64,000 nucleotides of DNA, taken from NCBI GenBank assembly GCA_005879535.1, contig VBKI01000082.1, positions 15,747 to 79,746 of the forward strand. Direction: 5' to 3'. Below are positions 61,748 to 64,000 of this stretch, piece by piece. Made by a program: the position numbers and the translations under genes. This stretch comes from Deltaproteobacteria bacterium (GTDB lineage: Bacteria > Myxococcota > Myxococcia > Myxococcales > 40CM-4-68-19). The notes under the pieces are model-generated. The model did no database searches and was not told where the DNA came from. It worked only from the letters and a program-made list of their open reading frames with translations. How positions within the stretch are numbered: position 1 is the stretch's first letter; each line of letters begins with the position of its first letter.

Positions 61748-63295
61748 ATGGACGTCGTTGTAGGGGCGCAGGCGACCGCGGCGACGCGCGGAGGGACACG
61801 TTCGCACCTCGACGCGCTGTGCATCGGGCTCGTGTTCGTGGCGGGAGTGACCCTCTGCATGCAGGTCTTCTCCAGCAACCGGCTCGGCGCGCGCCCGCAG
61901 ATCGAGGACGAGTTCGTCTACCTGTTCCAGGCGAAGACGCTCGCGAACGGCCATCTCACGTATCCCTCCCCGCCGCTGCCCGAATTCTTCGAGGCGGCGC
62001 ACCTCCTGGTGGTTCCGCGATTCGCCGCGAAGTACCTGCCCGGCCACGCGCTGGTGCTCCTGCCCTTCCTCGCCGCGGGCGTTGCGTGGCTTGGCCCCTG
62101 CCTGTTGCTCGGCGCGACCGCCGCGCTCCTGTTCGTCGCGGCCCGGCTGGCGGGACTTTCCCGCGCTGCGGGCGTCGGCGCCGCGCTGATCCTGCTCGGC
62201 GCTGCCGACGTCTTCCCGTTCTTCGCCAGCTATCTCTCGCAGAGTACGTCGCTGGCGACGGTCTGCGCGCTCATCGTCGCCGCCCTCGCCGTGGAGCGGA
62301 GGCCGTCCGCGGGCCGGATTGCAGCCCTCGCCGCCTGCAGCGGCTTTGCGGTGCTGGTGCGTCCGTTCACGGGCATCGCGGCGCTGCTCGTCTGCGGGGC
62401 CATGCTCGTTCGCCTCAAGCGGACGGTGCCGCTGCGCACGCTGGCATGGGCCGCGCCGCCCCTGATCGCATCCGCGCTGATCGCTGGCTTCTACAGCAAG
62501 GCTGCGACCGGCTCCTGGACCACCGCGCCGTGGTCGCTCTATGCGCGCCAGTACATGCCCTACGACGGCCCCGGAATCGGCGGCTTCCACGAGCCGGCCG
62601 TCGAGCGCGGCTTCCCCCCGCACTTGCGTGGTCTGCACGATCGGTTCCTCGAATCGCGCGAGAGACACACCTGGGCCCGCTTTCCGCAGGTCGTTCTCCG
62701 GCGACTGAAGATTGTCGCGCAGCTGGCGCCGAGTTGGGGACTGATCCCGTTCGCGATCGCCGGGCTTCTCTGGACGCCGCTCTGGAGCGCATGGCTTTTC
62801 GCGACCGCCTTCTTCCTGCTGCAGCTGACGTTCCATGTCGGCGGCGCCATCTATCATCTCGAGATCTTCCCTTCCCTCGCGCTCGCCGCGGCTGCGGGGG
62901 CGGAGCTTCTGACCTCCGCTGCGCTGCGGCTGCGCCGGCCGTTGTCGCAGGTCGCGCTCGCGGGTCTCGTCGGGGCGGCGCTCTTCATCGCCGTGCAGGT
63001 CGGGAGCGCGGTCGAGGTCGTCTGGCGCCGCGCTTCCGAGCGCGCGTGGGTCTACGCGCGCTGGGAACCAGCCTTCGAGTGGTTCCGGGAACGGCGCGCT
63101 CTCGTGTTCGTCCGTTACCCTGCGAACTGGGACTGCAACCTCGATCTCACGTACAACGAGCCGGACCTGGCCCGCGCGGACGTGGTGCGCGCGATCGATC
63201 ACGGAGCGCGCAACGTCGAGCTCATGCGGTACTTTCCGGACCGCCCCGCCTTCGTCTTCGATCCGATCAGCCGGCGCGTCGAGCCGCTTCGCTGA
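61748..63295 (+). CDS. GT-C membrane glycosyltransferase-like protein (GT39/ArnT type), B
   Basis: This is 515 residues with about 10 hydrophobic segments. The first loop reads ARPQIEDEFVYLFQAKTLANGHLTYPSPPLPEFF, the same DE-x(6)-FQA-x(4)-A/N-G-x-L pattern as in the GT-C protein at 58852-60519, so the two are paralogues. GAGGTG precedes ATG 61748. It is divergent from the DPM1-like gene by 56 bp and overlaps the end of the histidine-kinase gene by 29 bp. Confidence 0.85.
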   Translation: MDVVVGAQATAATRGGTRSHLDALCIGLVFVAGVTLCMQVFSSNRLGARPQIEDEFVYLFQAKTLANGHLTYPSPPLPEFFEAAHLLVVPRFAAKYLPGHALVLLPFLAAGVAWLGPCLLLGATAALLFVAARLAGLSRAAGVGAALILLGAADVFPFFASYLSQSTSLATVCALIVAALAVERRPSAGRIAALAACSGFAVLVRPFTGIAALLVCGAMLVRLKRTVPLRTLAWAAPPLIASALIAGFYSKAATGSWTTAPWSLYARQYMPYDGPGIGGFHEPAVERGFPPHLRGLHDRFLESRERHTWARFPQVVLRRLKIVAQLAPSWGLIPFAIAGLLWTPLWSAWLFATAFFLLQLTFHVGGAIYHLEIFPSLALAAAAGAELLTSAALRLRRPLSQVALAGLVGAALFIAVQVGSAVEVVWRRASERAWVYARWEPAFEWFRERRALVFVRYPANWDCNLDLTYNEPDLARADVVRAIDHGARNVELMRYFPDRPAFVFDPISRRVEPLR

Positions 63296-64000
63296 GGAAG
63301 CGCACCTCGAAGACGGCGCCCCGGCCGCTGCGGCGGTTGGCTCCGGAGATGCTCCCGCCGAACCGCTCCATGCTCGCGTGACAGAGCGCGAGCCCGAGGC
63401 CGGTGCCCTGTCCCGGCTCGCCGGTGGTGAAGAAGGGCTCGAACAGGCGCGGCAACGCATGCGGCGGAATTCCCGCGCCGTCGTCCTCCACCTCGACGAT
63501 GACGGTTCCCGGTTCCGCGCGCGCCGACACGCGGACGCGGGAAGCTCCGGCGTGTGCCGCGTTCGAGAGCAGATTGACGAAGATCTGCGAGACGTAGTGC
63601 TCGTCGCCCCGGACCTGCGGCAGATCGCGCGCCAGCTCCAGCTCGAAGGCGACGTTCGCCTGCTGCGGCGCCACCGACGCCCGCGCCAGCTCGACGGCCC
63701 GTCGGAGATCGATCGCCTGCAGCTGCGCCGGCGGCCTCGCCAGATCGAGGAGATCGCGGAGGATGCGATCGATGCGCCTCGTCTCCCGCTCGATCCGCCC
63801 GGCGTACTCGGAGACGTCCCTGCCCTGCGCGAGCCGCTCGCGAATCAGCGACGCGTATCCGACCAGCGCCGAGACGGGGTTTCCGACCTCGTGCGCGACG
63901 CCCGCAGCGAGCCGACCGACGGTGGCGAGCTTCTCGCTCCGCGCCAGATCCGCGCGCGCCTCGCGCAGCTCGCGGTTGGTCGTCTCCAGCTCCTCGATCT
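63267..64000 (-). CDS. Sensor histidine kinase, C-terminal part (cut by window edge)
   Basis: The frame is open from the right edge to TGA 63267, giving about 243 residues of the C-terminus. A coiled coil at the edge (ELETTNRELREARADLARSEKLATVGRLAAGVAHEVGNP) leads into the H-box with His in VAHEVGNP. The ATPase domain follows: N-box IFVNLLSNAAHAG, G1 EVEDDGAGIPPHALPRLFEPFFTTGEPGQGTGLGLALCHASMERFGG. The sensing part lies beyond the window. A cognate regulator is not next to it here. Confidence 0.92.
   Translation of the reverse strand, partial: IEELETTNRELREARADLARSEKLATVGRLAAGVAHEVGNPVSALVGYASLIRERLAQGRDVSEYAGRIERETRRIDRILRDLLDLARPPAQLQAIDLRRAVELARASVAPQQANVAFELELARDLPQVRGDEHYVSQIFVNLLSNAAHAGASRVRVSARAEPGTVIVEVEDDGAGIPPHALPRLFEPFFTTGEPGQGTGLGLALCHASMERFGGSISGANRRSGRGAVFEVRFLSEAARRAG

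Overview
This 64-kb window is high-GC DNA. It most likely comes from a Myxococcota (myxobacterial or Anaeromyxobacter-like) chromosome. The evidence is the set of protein families: two DUF4388 regulators with receiver, J-domain and TPR parts, lipoproteins rich in DGG/DAG motifs, an MglB-like roadblock protein beside a pilMNOPQ operon, and an NtrC-type sigma-54 activator. No rRNA, canonical tRNA, CRISPR array or complete insertion sequence was found. The only stable RNA gene is tmRNA (ssrA).

Region 1 (1-6,360) is accessory and decayed. It has a partial SBBP-repeat type secreted protein at the left edge, an ankyrin-type gene broken by at least two frameshifts, an N-terminally cut DUF1579-like piece, a possible TrmD C-terminal scrap, three small secreted proteins or lipoproteins, the ssrA gene, and a second copy of the ssrA 3' end exactly 990 bp from the first. 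This looks like a worn integration hotspot at ssrA. A one-helix membrane protein of unknown function lies on the far side of ssrA.

Region 2 (6,359-19,435) is mostly housekeeping: SDR oxidoreductase, smpB, panC, panB and a deoxynucleoside kinase; aldehyde dehydrogenase and tautomerase; rsmA and tsaD behind two linked DUF4388 proteins (one REC-TPR, one J-domain-TPR); trmL; a lipid-kinase-like gene and DUF192.

Region 3 (19,437-29,138) is cell-envelope: a sugar nucleotidyltransferase, a processive GT2, an S41 protease, then a tightly overlapping run of lipoprotein, FtsE, FtsX, EnvC-like activator and protease (GTGA/ATGA junctions), followed by murI and lipoproteins.

Region 4 (29,284-43,889) holds TolQ-TolR-TonB/TolA-like-TolB and a PIG-V-like membrane protein on the plus strand. 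Opposite it is a four-gene run: TPR protein, ExeA-like ATPase, TamB-like protein (with a one-base frameshift) and a seven-POTRA Omp85 protein.

Region 5 (44,030-54,681) reads pilM-N-O-P-Q, a lipoprotein, a mini-TPR protein, an MglB-like protein, efp, accB and accC. A small XRE regulator and a sigma-54 activator lie upstream of pilM.

Region 6 (54,776-64,000) is a surface-glycan cluster: UDP-galactopyranose-mutase-like flavoprotein, GT4, two methyltransferases, and a DPM1-like GT2 flanked by two related GT-C membrane proteins. It ends in a partial sensor histidine kinase.
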